Shown here: positions 35,222-43,773 of the stretch, piece after piece
How positions within the stretch are numbered: the stretch's first letter is position 1
Layout: each line of letters opens with the position of its first letter
Source of the DNA: JACOMS01 sp051252005
GTDB taxonomy: Bacteria > Pseudomonadota > Alphaproteobacteria > Caulobacterales > Maricaulaceae
Length of the DNA stretch: 64,000 nt
Direction of reading: 5' to 3'
Assembly: GCA_051252005.1 (NCBI GenBank)
Contig: JBPOEZ010000001.1
Coordinates: forward strand, 541,190 to 605,189
Translations under genes and position numbers: made by a program
Notes under the pieces: model-generated
Database searches by the model: none
What the model saw: only the letters and a program-made list of their open reading frames with translations
Told to the model about the DNA's origin: nothing

Positions 35222-35326
35222 ATGGCACACCGAACACGCGTAAACTCAATCCGTGCCATTAGAGCCTTCGGGTTTATTGCTGTATTACTCATAGGGGTTC
35301 TCATCATGGCGCGACATGATTTTTGA
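35222..35326 (+). CDS. Possible 34-residue membrane peptide
   Basis: An ATG directly follows the stop of the GNAT-nitrilase gene. The frame encodes a basic N-terminus (MAHRTRVNSIRAIR), one hydrophobic helix (FGFIAVLLIGVLIMA) and a short tail. The stop-start junction suggests reinitiation. Size makes chance possible, but the charge and helix pattern is that of a real small membrane protein. Confidence 0.5.
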   Translation: MAHRTRVNSIRAIRAFGFIAVLLIGVLIMARHDF

Positions 35327-35495
35327 TGGATGGTTCACGCCAAAAATTCTAAGGTGCAATCGAATATAATTTCCGAAACGAGTACGGATTCTAGATGTGC
35401 TGCCTCAAGTCGTCAGACATCATTGCTGCCTCACCTCTGCACTCAGACCGCTCAATCGGGCCAGCGTTACTATCTTATTGTAAAGCATATGGAAG

Positions 35496-35545
35496 TTGGC
35501 GCACCCGACAGGATTTGAACCTGTGACCTCTGCCTTCGGAGGGCA
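35496..35545. repeat. Left attachment-site repeat (tRNA-Arg 3' fragment)
   Basis: This is identical over 50 bases to 46963-47012. On the minus strand it contains the CCA end, acceptor 3' strand, T arm, variable region and anticodon 3' stem of tRNA-Arg(CCG). The sequence then diverges (AAGGAATTAATATT), so no full tRNA is formed here. Confidence 0.93.
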
Positions 35546-35659
35546 AAGGAATTAATATTACTCACATTCTTTAGGATGCCCCAGTGTTGATAAAATATAT
35601 ATATAACAGGAAATTACCGACATTTAAGGTTACCGACATTCCTTGACGTTCTCCGCACG

Positions 35660-35698
35660 GTGGTTACTATGTGGTTATTGTCAATAAAAGTAACCACA
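35660..35698. promoter_or_regulatory. Left-end inverted repeat, probable recombinase or regulator site
   Basis: GTGGTTACTATGTGGTTATTG is followed by AAAAGTAACCAC, giving an imperfect inverted repeat of GTGGTTA(C) just before the integrase ATG. The motif GTGGTTACTATGTNGTTA recurs at 46897-46914 at the other end of the island. A role as arm-type sites or as an int operator is inferred from location. Confidence 0.5.
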
Positions 35699-35708
35699 GA
35701 ACGCAATC

Positions 35709-36947
35709 ATGGCCAAAAGCACGTCAACGCTTACAAAAGCACGAATAGATCGAGCGGCACCGAAACAGAAAGACTACTTTCTTTGGGATGGTGACCTAAC
35801 GGGATTTGGCCTTAAGGTTTCGAAGGGCGGACGCAAATCATACGTTGTAAAATATAGGGTTGGAACTGGCCGCAAAGCGCCATCAAAACGAATGACTATT
35901 GGGCAACACGGCTCCCCTTGGACGGTTAAACTAGCTCGTGATGAAGCCCGTAAAATCCTGGGTCGTGTGGCCAACGGAGAAAACCCCGCCGAAGATCGCC
36001 AAGCCGAAAAAAAGCAACTGACTGTAAACGAGCTTTGTGATGCATATATAGTCAAAGCAGCGAAGTTTAAAAAACCTAGCACGTTGGCCACGGATAAAGG
36101 CCGGATTGAGCGGCACATCAAGCCATTGATCGGCAAAAAGCGAATTAACGATATTACGCGAAAACATATCAAACGCCTTCTGAACGATATTGCGGATGGA
36201 AAGACCGCCGTTGACGTTAAAACAGGGCATAGAGGCCGCGCAATCGTCAAAGGAGGCAAAGGCACAGCCTCTCGAACAGTTGGTCTATTAGGGGGCATAT
36301 TTAGTTATGCCGTCGACCAAGACCTTTTAGAAAGCAATCCTGTCAGAGGCGTTAAACGATTTGCAGACAAGAGCAACCAACGGTTTTTAAATCAAGTTGA
36401 ACTGTTGACCTTAGGAGGCGTGTTGCAAGACGCAGATGTTAATCCGATGGCCCTAGCAATTCTGAAACTGCTCATTTTCACTGGCGCTAGAAAAGGTGAA
36501 ATAGAAACACTCACTTGGAAAATGGTTGACTTTGAAGGCGGGTATTTGCGCCTTCCCGACAGCAAAACAGGTGAGAAGGTCATTCATCTTAATGCTGGAG
36601 CGCTTCAGGTGTTAAATGAGTATATGCCGATGAAGGTATCAGAATTCGTCTTTCCGGCGGTTAAAGGCGATAGTTATTATCTGGGCACTCCAAAAGTGTG
36701 GAAAACTCTAAAACAACAAGCGGGCTTATCAGATGTCAGGCTGCATGATTTACGGCATAGCTTTGCGAGTATCGCGGTTTCTGGCGGTGCAAGTTTACCT
36801 ATGATTGGCGCATTGCTTGGACATAAGAACACGACCACCACGCAAAAGTATGCCCACCTGCAAGATGATCCGATTAAGGCAACCAACCAGCGCGTAGGAG
36901 CAATCCTTCAAGCATCTCTTATGCCAAAAGCGATCAACGCAAAGTAA
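35709..36947 (+). CDS. Tyrosine-type integrase, P4-like
   Basis: This 412-residue integrase has the DUF4102-type N-terminal domain (FLWDGDLTGFGLKVSKGGRKSY), a core-binding helical domain and a catalytic domain. The catalytic residues are visible: Arg in FTGARKGEIETL, His-x-x-Arg in HDLRHSFAS, His in LLGHKN and Tyr in TTQKYAHL. It probably catalyses insertion into and excision from tRNA-Arg. It lies 163 bases inside the left attachment site and points into the island. Confidence 0.95.
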   Translation: MAKSTSTLTKARIDRAAPKQKDYFLWDGDLTGFGLKVSKGGRKSYVVKYRVGTGRKAPSKRMTIGQHGSPWTVKLARDEARKILGRVANGENPAEDRQAEKKQLTVNELCDAYIVKAAKFKKPSTLATDKGRIERHIKPLIGKKRINDITRKHIKRLLNDIADGKTAVDVKTGHRGRAIVKGGKGTASRTVGLLGGIFSYAVDQDLLESNPVRGVKRFADKSNQRFLNQVELLTLGGVLQDADVNPMALAILKLLIFTGARKGEIETLTWKMVDFEGGYLRLPDSKTGEKVIHLNAGALQVLNEYMPMKVSEFVFPAVKGDSYYLGTPKVWKTLKQQAGLSDVRLHDLRHSFASIAVSGGASLPMIGALLGHKNTTTTQKYAHLQDDPIKATNQRVGAILQASLMPKAINAK

Positions 36948-37002
36948 GAGAGTGGCTCTGACTAGGGTTGAGTAAAATATAGAATCGGCTTTAAATAGTG
37001 TT

Positions 37003-37749
37003 ATGTCTCGAACTCTTGGCCCTTATAACCCATTTCGACATAATGCTGACAGCGGCGGGTTTAATGCGTTGTCACTGAGATATAAAGCCAATCCATCTAT
37101 CGCCCTTTATGTTGACTTAAGGCGTAAATATCCCAAGGCGCTAGTTGAAGTTGCAACCAGCCACTCAATGGAATGGCTATTTAGCAACGGCGAAACATTG
37201 AAGTCATATGGCATTGATCCTGATATTGTTGCTGGTTGCCTAGATGCAGCATCTGAAGACATTCAAGAATTATGCCTTTTGCTGATGGAAAACCTGCTTG
37301 CTCGTGATGCCTTGGAGTCCGAAGGTGTTGCTCATATTCAATCGCAAGATGGGATTATGCCAGATAGCCTCATCAACTATTTAATTTCAATGATGCTCGA
37401 TGCATTAGATTGGAATGATGACCTATTCATACCACGCGATCTGATTGTTTTGATCAAGCATAGGTTTGGGGCGGATATTTCAGCGGAGAAACGAAAACAA
37501 GATGTGAAAGATAAGCGGACTAAAGCAATTTGGATGGCAGCACATATTCGAGCGGATGGACAGTCTTTATCGATGCGTGATGTCGCTAAAGAAATGGGTG
37601 TTAGTCCATCGACAGTCTTGAGGTGGTTCCCCGATGGCGATTTCGAATCTTCTGTTGAGAGGGTTAGAAGTATAGTAAGTTCTCCCGAGCATAAAAAAAT
37701 GATGCTATTTGGACAGAAATTCCGTGAGGAAAAGGCCAAGTCCGACTAG
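37003..37749 (+). CDS. Hypothetical island protein with a C-terminal HTH
   Basis: This is a 248-residue protein of unknown family. Most of it is helical and acidic. Near residues 186-206 it has a helix-turn-helix pattern (LSMRDVAKEMGVSPSTVLRW), so it may bind DNA as an island regulator. It is preceded by the integrase and followed by a short hairpin (GTGTTGC/GCAACAC, 37750-37779) that could end or regulate the transcript. Base composition is AT-richer than the chromosomal genes nearby. Confidence 0.65.
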   Translation: MSRTLGPYNPFRHNADSGGFNALSLRYKANPSIALYVDLRRKYPKALVEVATSHSMEWLFSNGETLKSYGIDPDIVAGCLDAASEDIQELCLLLMENLLARDALESEGVAHIQSQDGIMPDSLINYLISMMLDALDWNDDLFIPRDLIVLIKHRFGADISAEKRKQDVKDKRTKAIWMAAHIRADGQSLSMRDVAKEMGVSPSTVLRWFPDGDFESSVERVRSIVSSPEHKKMMLFGQKFREEKAKSD

Positions 37750-37800
37750 GTGTTGCACTAGAAAGGACGTGCGCAACACCCCAGCGCCCTCCTAACGATG

Positions 37801-37839
37801 ACTCACTAGCCGCAATGGTGCGGCGTTTACATAGTGAGT
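37801..37839 (+). promoter_or_regulatory. Nested inverted repeat overlapping a ribosome-binding site
   Basis: The outer arms ACTCACTA (37801-37808) and TAGTGAGT (37832-37839) pair perfectly. Inside, GCCGCA (37809-37814) pairs with TGCGGC (37819-37824) around ATGG. The right outer arm contains the GTGAG that would serve as the ribosome-binding site for the ATG at 37845. It could act as an operator or as an RNA structure hiding the site. Confidence 0.55.
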
Positions 37840-37844
37840 TATAA

Positions 37845-38060
37845 ATGAACCTGAACATTCCATCTAACCTATCGGCAGATCAAGCCGCTGACATTCTTGG
37901 CATTGCAAAGAGTACCCTTTCCAAATTGAGACTATCGGGTGAAGGCCCTGCATTCATCAAAATGGGTCGCCGCGTTGCCTATAGACCGGAAGACCTAGAG
38001 CTATGGGTCAACCAGAACCGCCGTCAATCGACCTCTGACCTCGGAGGCAACCTTGGCTAA
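37845..38060 (+). CDS. Excisionase-like HTH protein
   Basis: This 71-residue protein has the winged-helix excisionase/AlpA pattern: LSADQAADILGIAKSTLSKL for the helix-turn-helix, then GPAFIKMGRRVAYRPEDLELWV. Such proteins direct excision or regulate transcription of mobile elements. The next gene overlaps its end by eight bases. A nested inverted repeat directly upstream may be its own binding site. Confidence 0.82.
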   Translation: MNLNIPSNLSADQAADILGIAKSTLSKLRLSGEGPAFIKMGRRVAYRPEDLELWVNQNRRQSTSDLGGNLG

Positions 38061-38529
38061 GAAAACAAAAAAATCCCGAAAGATCGACCTTCGTAAAATA
38101 AGCCCGACCAAGGTTTACAACGATAAGGAAATCGCCAAAGACTTGATGCGCAAAATATCAACCGTGCAGCGGTGGCGGCGCGAGGGGTTACCAGTTATTG
38201 ATGGCACAAATCCACCGCTTGTGGATGGTGCCGAGTTGCTGGCTTGGCATAAAAAACGCCGAGATGACCGAAAGCGGCCTTGCGCAGAAAACGAGTTCTA
38301 TTGTTTTACATGCAAAGTTCAGCGCACCCCCAAAATGGGGAGTGTTGTTGTGCGCCCGGTCAATACCAAACGCCTGTCCTTGGATGCTGAATGCGGCACA
38401 TGCGGGGGCGATATGTCTAAAGGCGGCGCGATGGCAAACATCGACGCAATTGAGACGGCCCTTGAATCCTACATGAAGAATGTTCGCTACATAGAGCGAT
38501 ATAGGAGTTCCCCCTCTAATGGCAGCTAA
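38053..38529 (+). CDS. HTH and zinc-ribbon protein of the recombinase module
   Basis: This 158-residue protein starts at TTG 38053, with GGAGGC seven bases upstream, overlapping the preceding gene. Residues 20-70 look like a second HTH (VYNDKEIAKDLMRKISTVQRW). Residues 80-125 carry two CxxC pairs (CFTC and CGTC), suggesting a zinc ribbon. I do not recognise a named family. It sits between the excisionase-like gene and a tyrosine recombinase, so a targeting or accessory function for that recombinase is plausible. Confidence 0.68.
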   Translation: MAKKTKKSRKIDLRKISPTKVYNDKEIAKDLMRKISTVQRWRREGLPVIDGTNPPLVDGAELLAWHKKRRDDRKRPCAENEFYCFTCKVQRTPKMGSVVVRPVNTKRLSLDAECGTCGGDMSKGGAMANIDAIETALESYMKNVRYIERYRSSPSNGS

Positions 38530-38592
38530 TCACCGCAATTGATTACAAGCCTCAATTTCCCGCCAAAGCACAATATTGAAAGCCCTGACCCC

Positions 38593-39615
38593 ATGACCAA
38601 ACGCAACGCCCAGAACGAACTCATCAAACGCCGTTATTTTGAATTTCTAAAACACGCAGACGGTAAAGCAGATGCCACCATTAAAATCATATCTGCGTCA
38701 ATTCGGCGATATGAAACTTTTAGCAAACACAAAGATTTTAAGACTTTTGATCGCAATGTCGCCATCCAATTTAAAGAAGATCTAGGTGACCGCCTATCAT
38801 TGGCGAGCTTGATGACGACCACCAATCACTTGAAACGATTTTTCGCATGGCTCGCTCAGCAAAACGGCTATAAGCGCTCGATCAAGTTCGATGACATTGC
38901 GTATTTGAACCTCTCTGATCGGGACAAACGAGCAGCCAGCGCCCCCGCTGATTTGGAGTTCCCATCGCTGGATATGGTGCGTGAGGTGGTTTCAAAGATG
39001 CCGCACGCCACCGCGATTGAAAAACGAAACCGCGCATTGATAGCGTTCACGGCTTTGACCATGATCCGCGTCTCAGCGCTGGCAAGCTTGAAGATCAAAC
39101 ACCTAAATCCGAAAACGATGCTCGTGAGTCAAAACCCGCGCGAAGTAAATACTAAGGCTAGAAAGCCGATCTATAGCCACATCTTGCCATTCTGTGATGA
39201 CTTCGAAGACATAATTCGAGAATGGATAATTTATTTGAAAACAGACCTGCTATTCTCGCCAACTGACCCGCTATTCCCCAAGACGGCGCTCACCCATGAT
39301 GAAGATGCCTGTTACGCGCCTGAGGGGCTTCTCAGAGAGCATTGGCAATCTACATCACCCATTCGCCGTGTATTCAAAGAGGCCTTTGAGGCTGCGAATT
39401 TACCCGTCTATACGCCACATCGCTTTCGCAATATGATGGAGGCGGAAATCACAGCGATAGACCCTTCCTTTGCCGAGTATAAGGCTTTCAGTCAAAGTTT
39501 TGGTCATAAGAACGTGATGACGACGATAACCAGTTATGGAAAGCTCTCGATCACAGAACAAGGCCAACGTATTCGTAACGACTTGAAAAAGCGATTTAAT
39601 GAAACGCACGGTTAA
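38593..39615 (+). CDS. Second tyrosine recombinase of the island
   Basis: This 340-residue recombinase (ATG at 38593; an in-frame TTG at 38539 would add 18 residues) is unlike the first integrase. It has a SAM-like core-binding N-terminus and a catalytic domain with Arg (TMIRVSALASL), His-x-x-Arg (PHRFRNMM), the later His (FGHKNV) and Tyr (TSYGKLSI). It forms a module with the two upstream HTH proteins. An inverted repeat, GGTTAA-TCAATA-TTAACC, sits right after its stop (39610-39627). Whether it moves the module, the island or resolves dimers is unknown. Confidence 0.82.
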   Translation: MTKRNAQNELIKRRYFEFLKHADGKADATIKIISASIRRYETFSKHKDFKTFDRNVAIQFKEDLGDRLSLASLMTTTNHLKRFFAWLAQQNGYKRSIKFDDIAYLNLSDRDKRAASAPADLEFPSLDMVREVVSKMPHATAIEKRNRALIAFTALTMIRVSALASLKIKHLNPKTMLVSQNPREVNTKARKPIYSHILPFCDDFEDIIREWIIYLKTDLLFSPTDPLFPKTALTHDEDACYAPEGLLREHWQSTSPIRRVFKEAFEAANLPVYTPHRFRNMMEAEITAIDPSFAEYKAFSQSFGHKNVMTTITSYGKLSITEQGQRIRNDLKKRFNETHG

Positions 39616-39648
39616 TCAATATTAACCAAATCACTCCATCGAATCATT

Positions 39649-41223
39649 ATGACCTCTGAACAAAAGAAAAAACTGGAACGCAAGCTTTGGGATATTGCCA
39701 ACGAACTGCGCGGGAAGATGAGCGCGGATGAGTTTCGCGATTATATTTTGGGCTTTATCTTCTTCAAATATCTGTCCGAGAAGATGCATATCTATGCCAA
39801 TAATATCCTGTCCGAAGACGGTATAAGCTACCGTGAACTGGATGAAACAAGCGCGGACGGCCCGGCCATATTAGAGGCGGTTAAGGCCGAGGCGGTGGCG
39901 GAGCTGGGCTACTTCCTCAAACCCTCCGAGCTGTTCCATCAGATTGCAAAAAGAGGAAGCGAAGGCGCATTTATCCTTGATGATTTGACCAAAGTGCTGA
40001 GCAATATTGAGCAAAGCACAATGGGCACCGAAAGCGAGCAGGATTTTGACAATCTTTTCGAAGACCTTGATCTGACCTCAACCAAACTTGGACGTTCCGA
40101 GGGGCAGAAAAATGAGCTGATCGCCAAAGTTCTCGTGCATCTGGACGCCATAGATTTTGAACTTCACAAAGCTGACGCCGATGTGATTGGCGATGCTTAT
40201 GAATATCTGATCGGGCAATTTGCCAGCGGCGCGGGTAAAAAGGCGGGGGAGTTTTATACCCCGGCGCAGGTTTCGACCATCCTCGCGCGTATTGTCACAA
40301 TGGGCAAAGACCGTGTGAAAAACGTCTATGACCCCACTTGCGGGTCGGGCTCGCTTTTGCTGCGGGTGCAGCGGGAACTCGCCAATGATGCCCAGCCGCA
40401 ATTTTACGGGCAAGAGCTGAACCGGACAGTGTTCAACCTCGCGCGGATGAATATGCTTTTGCATGATATTCACTATCGCCGCTTTGATATTCGCCAAGAA
40501 AACACCCTGACCCATCCGGCCAAGCAGCATGAAGATATGCGCTTTGAAGCCATTGTCGCTAACCCGCCCTTTAGCGCTAAATGGAGCGCCCATAGCACGT
40601 TTGAAAGTGATGACCGCTTTAGCCAATATGGCCGCCTTGCGCCCAAATCCAAAGCCGACTTCGCCTTTGTGCAGCATATGATCCATCATCTGGATGAGAG
40701 CGGGACAATGGCGATTATCTTGCCGCATGGCGTGTTATTTCGCGGCGCGGCGGAGGGGCATATCCGGCGGTACCTTATCGAAGACCGTAATTATCTCGAC
40801 GCGGTGATTGGCCTGCCCGCCAATATTTTCTACGGCACGTCCATCCCGACCTGTATTTTGGTGTTTAAAAAATGCCGCGAAAACCCCGATGATATTTTAT
40901 TCATTGACGCCAGCGGGGATGAGCATTTTGAGAAAGCTAAAAACAAAAATGCGCTGCGCGATGAGGATGTGAGCCGTATTGTCGAGGCCTATAAGACCCG
41001 CGAGTTTAAAGACAAATATTCCTATGTCGCCCCGCTCGCAGAGATCGCCGAGAATGACTATAACCTCAACATCCCGCGCTATGTGGATACGTTTGAGCCG
41101 GAGCCGGAGATTGATTTGAAAGCGGTGACAGACGCGCTTAAGGCGATTGATAAAGATATGACGGATGTGGATGCCAAGATTGCGGGTTATTGTAAGGAGT
41201 TGGGTATTGAGGCCCCGCTGTGA
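39649..41223 (+). CDS. hsdM: Type I restriction-modification methyltransferase subunit
   Basis: This 524-residue N6-adenine methyltransferase subunit has the N-terminal helical domain (LERKLWDIANELRGKMSADEFRDY). The AdoMet motif is YDPTCGSGSLLL, and the catalytic motif NPPF is in VANPPFSAKW. With HsdS it methylates the target sequence; with HsdS and HsdR it forms the restriction complex. Its stop overlaps the hsdS start by four bases. Confidence 0.96.
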   Translation: MTSEQKKKLERKLWDIANELRGKMSADEFRDYILGFIFFKYLSEKMHIYANNILSEDGISYRELDETSADGPAILEAVKAEAVAELGYFLKPSELFHQIAKRGSEGAFILDDLTKVLSNIEQSTMGTESEQDFDNLFEDLDLTSTKLGRSEGQKNELIAKVLVHLDAIDFELHKADADVIGDAYEYLIGQFASGAGKKAGEFYTPAQVSTILARIVTMGKDRVKNVYDPTCGSGSLLLRVQRELANDAQPQFYGQELNRTVFNLARMNMLLHDIHYRRFDIRQENTLTHPAKQHEDMRFEAIVANPPFSAKWSAHSTFESDDRFSQYGRLAPKSKADFAFVQHMIHHLDESGTMAIILPHGVLFRGAAEGHIRRYLIEDRNYLDAVIGLPANIFYGTSIPTCILVFKKCRENPDDILFIDASGDEHFEKAKNKNALRDEDVSRIVEAYKTREFKDKYSYVAPLAEIAENDYNLNIPRYVDTFEPEPEIDLKAVTDALKAIDKDMTDVDAKIAGYCKELGIEAPL

Positions 41224-41747
41224 GTGCAATTCCAAACCTACGGTTTTCAGAATTTCACGATAACCTAATTGAGCAAGTTCAACTAGGCAAAGTCGCTTCT
41301 TACAAAAATGGAAAGGCAATGGAACCTTACGTTACTGAGGCTGGTGAGTTCTTTTTGATTACCCTCAATAGTTTGGACATAGAAGGCAATCTTAAGTCTA
41401 CTCATCTAAATGTGAGCTACGCAGAGTGGTTTTTGCAGACTAACGACTTGGTTATGGTGCTAAGCGATATTGCCCATGGAAATTTTCTCGGATTAGTTGA
41501 TCTTATTAACTGTAACGACACATACGTCTTAAACCAAAGAATGGGAATGCTTAGGCCGATAGGAAATAAGTTGAGTAGTGGTTTTGCGAAGGCATACATC
41601 AATCAAAATCAAAAGTACTTCAAACTTCATGGGCAAGGTTCTTCACAGCAGAATTTATCCAAAGGCGATATTCTCAAATTTGAGCTTTCTCTTCCATCTC
41701 TCCCAGAACAAAAGAAAATCGCGGATTTTTTGGGGGCGGTGGATTAG
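41220..41747 (+). CDS. hsdS: HsdS specificity subunit, N-terminal half, interrupted
   Basis: This 175-residue part has the first target-recognition domain and ends in the central conserved LPEQKKIADFLGAVD. A TAG at 41745-41747 then stops it. The reading frame continues without shift as KLRLLRARHDALTDYKKGVM, the normal continuation of HsdS. So a full gene of 410 codons spans 41220-42449, with one in-frame amber codon. It may be a recent nonsense mutation, a read error or a split subunit. The recognition part is AT-richer than hsdM, as is common for HsdS. Confidence 0.85.
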   Translation: MSAIPNLRFSEFHDNLIEQVQLGKVASYKNGKAMEPYVTEAGEFFLITLNSLDIEGNLKSTHLNVSYAEWFLQTNDLVMVLSDIAHGNFLGLVDLINCNDTYVLNQRMGMLRPIGNKLSSGFAKAYINQNQKYFKLHGQGSSQQNLSKGDILKFELSLPSLPEQKKIADFLGAVD

Positions 41748-41756
41748 AAGCTTCGC

Positions 41757-42449
41757 TTGCTGCGCGCGCGCCATGACGCCCTGACCGACTATAAAAAAGG
41801 CGTCATGCAAAAAATCTTCACCCAAACCCTCCGCTTCAAACAAGAGGCGAGGAGCGCCAAGGGCGCGACCGGGAAAGATAATACCGATGACGGCAGTGAT
41901 TTTCCAGATTGGGACAAGTTAGAGTTTGGTGACGCTGTTGAAAGAGCTAAAGAGAAATATAATCCCACAAATGGCAATGAAAATTGGGAGAGTATTGAAA
42001 TGGAAAGTATCGAGCAGAATTCCGGGCGTCTATTGCGAACTTTTGAAGTTAATGAATTAAAAAGCATTAAAACTAAATTTAAAAAAGGTGATGTACTCTT
42101 TGGAAAGCTCCGACCTAGTCTTCGGAAGTTTTATTTTGCAGATTTTGATGGAGTATGTACCTCAGAAATTTGGGTTCTGAGAGGAAAAGGCGTGGTTGGA
42201 AAGTTTCTTTTTTATCTTGTCCAGCTTGAAAAGTTTGGCTTTGCTTGCAGTAAGACTACAGGGTCAAAGATGCCGAGGGCAGATTGGCAGTTTGTCGGAT
42301 CAACGCCGTTTATGTTTCCTCACCCAGATGAACAACAAAAAATAGCCGATTTCCTCTCGGCGATTGATGATAAAATCACCGCTGTCGGCGCCCAAACCAC
42401 CCAAATGCAAGACTTCAAAAAAGGCCTGCTCCAGCAGATGTTTGTTTAG
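41757..42449 (+). CDS. hsdS: HsdS specificity subunit, C-terminal half
   Basis: This is the in-frame continuation of hsdS after the TAG. It includes the central spacer helix, the second target-recognition domain and the second conserved repeat (DEQQKIADFLSAIDDKI), ending LLQQMFV. If translated alone it could start at TTG 41757 or at ATG 41805, which has AAGG just upstream. Half-length HsdS proteins can dimerise in some type I systems, so activity is not excluded. Confidence 0.8.
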   Translation: MLRARHDALTDYKKGVMQKIFTQTLRFKQEARSAKGATGKDNTDDGSDFPDWDKLEFGDAVERAKEKYNPTNGNENWESIEMESIEQNSGRLLRTFEVNELKSIKTKFKKGDVLFGKLRPSLRKFYFADFDGVCTSEIWVLRGKGVVGKFLFYLVQLEKFGFACSKTTGSKMPRADWQFVGSTPFMFPHPDEQQKIADFLSAIDDKITAVGAQTTQMQDFKKGLLQQMFV

Positions 42450-42627
42450 GTGGGGCGCTTAGCAAAGGTTGGCGTAAGGCCGGTTTTACGATATGTTCCT
42501 GTTAGGTTCTGTAATAATTAAGGCGCTAAATCAGAAACAGGCATAGTTTCTAATATAAGAACCTTGCATTGTTTGGTTTCTGCTATATAGATTTTCTTAT
42601 TGTAGAAAACATGGGTATTTTTGACAT
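42450..42627. promoter_or_regulatory. AT-rich spacer with inverted repeats before fic
   Basis: This 178-base AT-rich gap contains related short arms: GGTTCT and AGAACC, CAGAAAC and GTTTCTG, and GTTTCTAATATAAGAACC. The arrangement suggests an operator or transcript structure for the fic-hsdR pair. No specific regulator can be named. Confidence 0.4.
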
Positions 42628-43773
42628 ATGAACCTTGAAGACTATCATTCTGGTCAATATATTCCGCAATATGAGTATAAGAGCTTTGATCCGAGTCTCA
42701 TAAACCATGCTTGGATTATTTCTGATCCCGAGCTTCACATGCTACTGGGTGAAGCTAACCGGGCGATTGGTGAGCTTAAAGGCAACGCACAACAAGTCCC
42801 TGACATAGATTTTTGCATCCGCATGTATGTCGCCAAGGAGGCTACACAATCCAGCCGAATCGAAGGCACTCAAACGAATATTGAAGATGCGTTTCTGGAA
42901 GAAGAAGACATCGCTCCAGAATCCCGGGATGATTGGGGCGAGGTTAAAAACTATATTGACGCCATCAACTGGGCTATTGAGGAACTTGAAACGCTTCCAT
43001 TGTCCAACCGCCTGTTAAAGGATACGCACAGGATACTCATGCAGGGCGTGCGAGGTGAGCGCAAGCAGCCCGGCGAGTTCCGCTCCAGTCAAAACTGGAT
43101 TGGAGTAAGCTTGAAAAATGCAGTCTTTGTGCCGCCGCATCATAATCAAGTGCCAGACTTGATGGGCGACTTAGAAAACTTCATTCATGATGAGGAGAAC
43201 TATGTGCCGCATCTGATCAAGATCGCAATTGCGCATTATCAATTTGAAACCATTCACCCCTTTCTTGACGGGAATGGTCGATTGGGACGTTTGATGATCT
43301 CCCTTTATATGGCAGCGTTTGGATTGCTCGATACACCTGCTTTGTATTTATCGGATTACTTCGAGCGACATAAAACAGCCTATGTCGATAACCTTATGGC
43401 CGTGCGTGAAGGGCATCACATGAAACAATGGCTGATTTTCTTTCTGCATGGCGTGAAGGAAACAGCTCACCAATCCATCGCGTTATTTGAGGAAATATTA
43501 CAAATGAAGGAACGCATCGAACGGGAAGTCATGCCGCGTTTCAGTTCTCGGAGACAGGATAAAGCGCAATATTTAATCCGGCACTTGTATGGTCAACCCA
43601 TTATCGATGTTAAAGAACTGGCCAGGCTTTTGGAGACCACACCAAATACGGCAGGCGCTCTAATCATCGATTTTGTCAAAGCGGGCGTGCTTGTAGAAAT
43701 GACGGGACAAAGCCGAAACCGACTATTTTTGTTTAGAGACTATGTAAACCTGTTCTCGCGGCGCGCCGCATGA
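42628..43773 (+). CDS. Fic-family adenylyltransferase-type protein
   Basis: This 381-residue protein has the complete Fic motif HPFLDGNGRLGR in the centre and an N-terminal inhibitory helix SSRIEGT, matching the (S/T)xxxE(G/N) pattern that holds Fic enzymes inactive. A winged-helix-like segment lies at the C-terminus (IDVKELARLLETTPNTAGALI). Fic enzymes transfer AMP or similar groups to proteins. It sits between hsdS and hsdR and overlaps hsdR by four bases, so it is co-expressed with the restriction subunit. Confidence 0.92.
   Translation: MNLEDYHSGQYIPQYEYKSFDPSLINHAWIISDPELHMLLGEANRAIGELKGNAQQVPDIDFCIRMYVAKEATQSSRIEGTQTNIEDAFLEEEDIAPESRDDWGEVKNYIDAINWAIEELETLPLSNRLLKDTHRILMQGVRGERKQPGEFRSSQNWIGVSLKNAVFVPPHHNQVPDLMGDLENFIHDEENYVPHLIKIAIAHYQFETIHPFLDGNGRLGRLMISLYMAAFGLLDTPALYLSDYFERHKTAYVDNLMAVREGHHMKQWLIFFLHGVKETAHQSIALFEEILQMKERIEREVMPRFSSRRQDKAQYLIRHLYGQPIIDVKELARLLETTPNTAGALIIDFVKAGVLVEMTGQSRNRLFLFRDYVNLFSRRAA

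Noticed and set aside
35496..35545. Second tRNA-Arg gene at the left island end
   Set aside because: Only the 3' part is present; the 5' half does not follow, so it is an attachment-site copy.
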